The notes beneath the pieces were generated by a model. That model searched no databases. It was not told where the DNA came from and saw only the letters and a program-made list of their open reading frames with translations. From Oscillospiraceae bacterium (GTDB lineage: Bacteria > Bacillota > Clostridia > Oscillospirales > Acutalibacteraceae), in assembly GCA_015065725.1 (NCBI GenBank), contig SVPV01000019.1:1-42422 (forward strand): a stretch of DNA of 42,422 nucleotides. The letters are read 5' to 3'. Shown here one piece after another: positions 41,802-42,422 of the stretch; position 1 is the stretch's first letter; every line of letters begins with the position of its first letter. Both the position numbers and the translations under genes were made by a program.

Positions 41802-41840
41802 ATGCCATTTGAAAATGACATCATATACGAAAAGAGGTGA
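41802..41840 (+). CDS. 12-codon upstream mini-ORF (possible leader peptide)
   Basis: An ATG at 41802-41804 behind GAAAGGGG starts MPFENDIIYEKR and ends with TGA at 41838-41840. Its last codons form the GAGG ribosome site of the next gene, whose ATG follows at 41846. Translation of the short frame would therefore cover or open the next RBS. Too short to prove as coding by itself; the evidence is the RBS and the interlocked arrangement. Confidence 0.4.
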   Translation: MPFENDIIYEKR

Positions 41841-41845
41841 AAAAT

Positions 41846-42115
41846 ATGTGTTATACTTATAAATTATCTAATAAAGAATTAGATGTTTTGCGAAACACTG
41901 TTTACCTGTGTTGCTTATGTAAGTGTTTTGGTTTATTAGGTGATAGTATGCTTAATAGATTAAGTGAACTATATATTAAATATTTAGACAATTTACAAAA
42001 TTATTTGCTTAATAACGCAAAGGGGGTATTCCCATATGGGATACCCGTTTCCGCACGTTTTGATGTCGAAACTAATAACCTTATTTTCCAAGCTCAAAAA
42101 TTATTATTTGATTAA
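41846..42115 (+). CDS. Hypothetical 89-residue protein
   Basis: I start it at ATG 41846, with AGAGGTG seven bases upstream; a GTG three codons earlier lies inside the RBS. The product (MCYTYKLSNKELDVLRNTVY...) is mostly helical with a Cys-rich patch CCLCKCF near 22 and no membrane helix or known motif. It resembles small accessory or phage-derived proteins in style only. A hairpin (42024-42046) sits inside the coding sequence near its end. I do not recognise the family. Confidence 0.6.
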   Translation: MCYTYKLSNKELDVLRNTVYLCCLCKCFGLLGDSMLNRLSELYIKYLDNLQNYLLNNAKGVFPYGIPVSARFDVETNNLIFQAQKLLFD

Positions 42116-42170
42116 ACTTTGCTAATACCATAAGTTAAATTCTCCATAAGGCAATTGAAGCAAAAAATTA

Positions 42171-42240
42171 ACGGGCGAACAATGTTCGCCCCTACAATGT
42201 GAATATAATTTTTAACGTAGGGGCGGTTATTAATCGCCCG
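42171..42240. repeat. 70-bp MITE-like palindromic repeat
   Basis: The element begins ACGGGCGAACAATG and ends TTATTAATCGCCCG. Its outer arms (CGGGCG...CGCCCG), inner arms (CCCCTACA...CGTAGGGG) and two small side hairpins (GGGCGAACAATGTTCGCCC on the left, GGGCGGTTATTAATCGCCC on the right) make the whole unit a near-palindrome. Short intergenic elements with GTAGGGGCG...CGCCCG ends are scattered in many clostridial genomes, so this is most likely one of them. Confidence 0.7.
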
Positions 42241-42261
42241 ATTTCAATGTTTTATACCATT

Positions 42262-42408
42262 TTATGTATTGTTGCCAAAAATGTTGTTATACGCCACCTC
42301 TGCAGCGGAAATATCCATATTGCAATGAATTTTCCAAATCGAACAGCAATTTATAAAACGGTTAATCAACCCCATTGTGTTTGCAACAGCAATCGGGTCT
42401 TTCGGCAT
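42262..42408 (-). CDS. Small unknown protein, copy 2 of the IAVANT family (possibly 5'-extended)
   Basis: From ATG 42406-42408 the minus strand encodes 48 residues: MPKDPIAVANTMGLINRF, then a Cys-pair region (INCCSIWKIHCNM) and DISAAEVAYNNIFGNN, ending at TAA 42262-42264. The frame stays open to the window edge (NQVY upstream of the Met), so the true protein may be longer. The region IAV to CC is shared with the truncated copy at 41538-41588, with changes only in third codon positions. I do not recognise the family. Confidence 0.55.
   Translation of the reverse strand: MPKDPIAVANTMGLINRFINCCSIWKIHCNMDISAAEVAYNNIFGNNT
42343..42393. repeat. 51-bp direct repeat, partner of 41538-41588
   Basis: The two copies are in the same orientation 805 bp apart and differ at five positions. 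They flank the mini-ORF, the 89-residue gene and the MITE-like element. The repeat is a piece of a coding sequence rather than a transposon end. Confidence 0.7.
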
Positions 42409-42422
42409 ATATACCTGATTAA

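Larger units (their letters stand above)
41456..41845. other. AT-rich accessory intergenic region
   Basis: This stretch behind the sbcC-like gene holds the terminator (41486-41527), a truncated minus-strand coding fragment (41538-41600) and, at its end, a 12-codon mini-ORF (41802-41840). Between 41601 and 41801 I see only AT-rich sequence with a weak TTGCAC/TTATGT promoter candidate near 41742-41770 and no gene. Confidence 0.5.

Noticed and set aside
1-42422. CRISPR arrays, tRNA or rRNA genes, integrases, transposases, prophage modules
   Set aside because: None were recognised on reading both strands; no regularly spaced repeats and no cloverleaf-like sequence at gene ends were found.

Overview
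The window looks like a chromosomal stretch of an anaerobic, low-GC, Gram-positive member of the Clostridia (an Oscillospiraceae/Ruminococcaceae-like spore former is my best guess). This rests on the gene content (rpsU, YqeG, DUF951, YhaO/YhaN-type SbcDC, LemA/TPM pair, rubredoxin with flavodiiron protein), strong AGGAGG-type ribosome binding sites, sigma-A promoters, and a GerQ-like gene behind a sigma-K-like promoter. No rRNA, tRNA, CRISPR array, transposase or integrase was seen.

Layout. 1-1131: the tail of an unknown gene, an SGNH hydrolase gene, and two minus-strand relics that both begin with the SpoVT/AbrB N-terminus and both run into a hairpin of the same design. 1237-3384: KtrA/KtrB potassium uptake operon with a leader RNA. 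3454-9095: a compact B12-dependent diol/glycerol dehydratase operon (pduC-D-E-G-H-O order) with no microcompartment shell genes. 9183-9757: a Cu/Zn-SOD-type gene without a signal peptide. 9782-17162: a V-type ATPase operon of the spirochaete/chlamydia/Bacteroidetes type (E, DUF2764, A, B, D, I, K), behind the same leader RNA as ktrB. 17211-21987: TAXI-type TRAP transporter and a PutP-type sodium symporter. 22009-25542: glycosyltransferase, SMP-30 beta-propeller and a polyprenyl-phosphate sugar transferase. 25601-27763: ZIP metal transporter, flavodiiron protein and rubredoxin. 27875-30045: rpsU, then YqeG phosphatase, endonuclease-IV-like protein and a DtxR/MntR-type regulator. 30044-33242: GerQ-like protein, LemA, TPM-domain protein and a DD-carboxypeptidase. 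33261-37935: small membrane protein and a housekeeping operon DUF951-prfA-tsaC-coaE-M18 peptidase. 37972-41527: SbcD/SbcC (YhaO/YhaN) pair. 41538-42422: an accessory strip with two related minus-strand coding fragments, a small gene with an upstream mini-ORF, and a 70-bp MITE-like palindrome.

How the genes fit together. Several systems handle alkali cations: KtrAB (K+ uptake, often Na+-dependent), a V-ATPase whose rotor subunit carries the residues that bind Na+ in the Enterococcus hirae enzyme, and Na+-coupled PutP and TRAP transporters. The ktrBA and V-ATPase operons share a near-identical promoter plus a roughly 48-nt leader. The leader contains an invariant core that can pair into two competing hairpins and ends in a U-tract. 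This is the most interesting signal in the window: a probable cation-responsive attenuator. It may be a known Na+ riboswitch class or a new one; I could not search Rfam. The ZIP-FprA-rubredoxin operon and the SOD point to oxygen and metal stress handling in an anaerobe.
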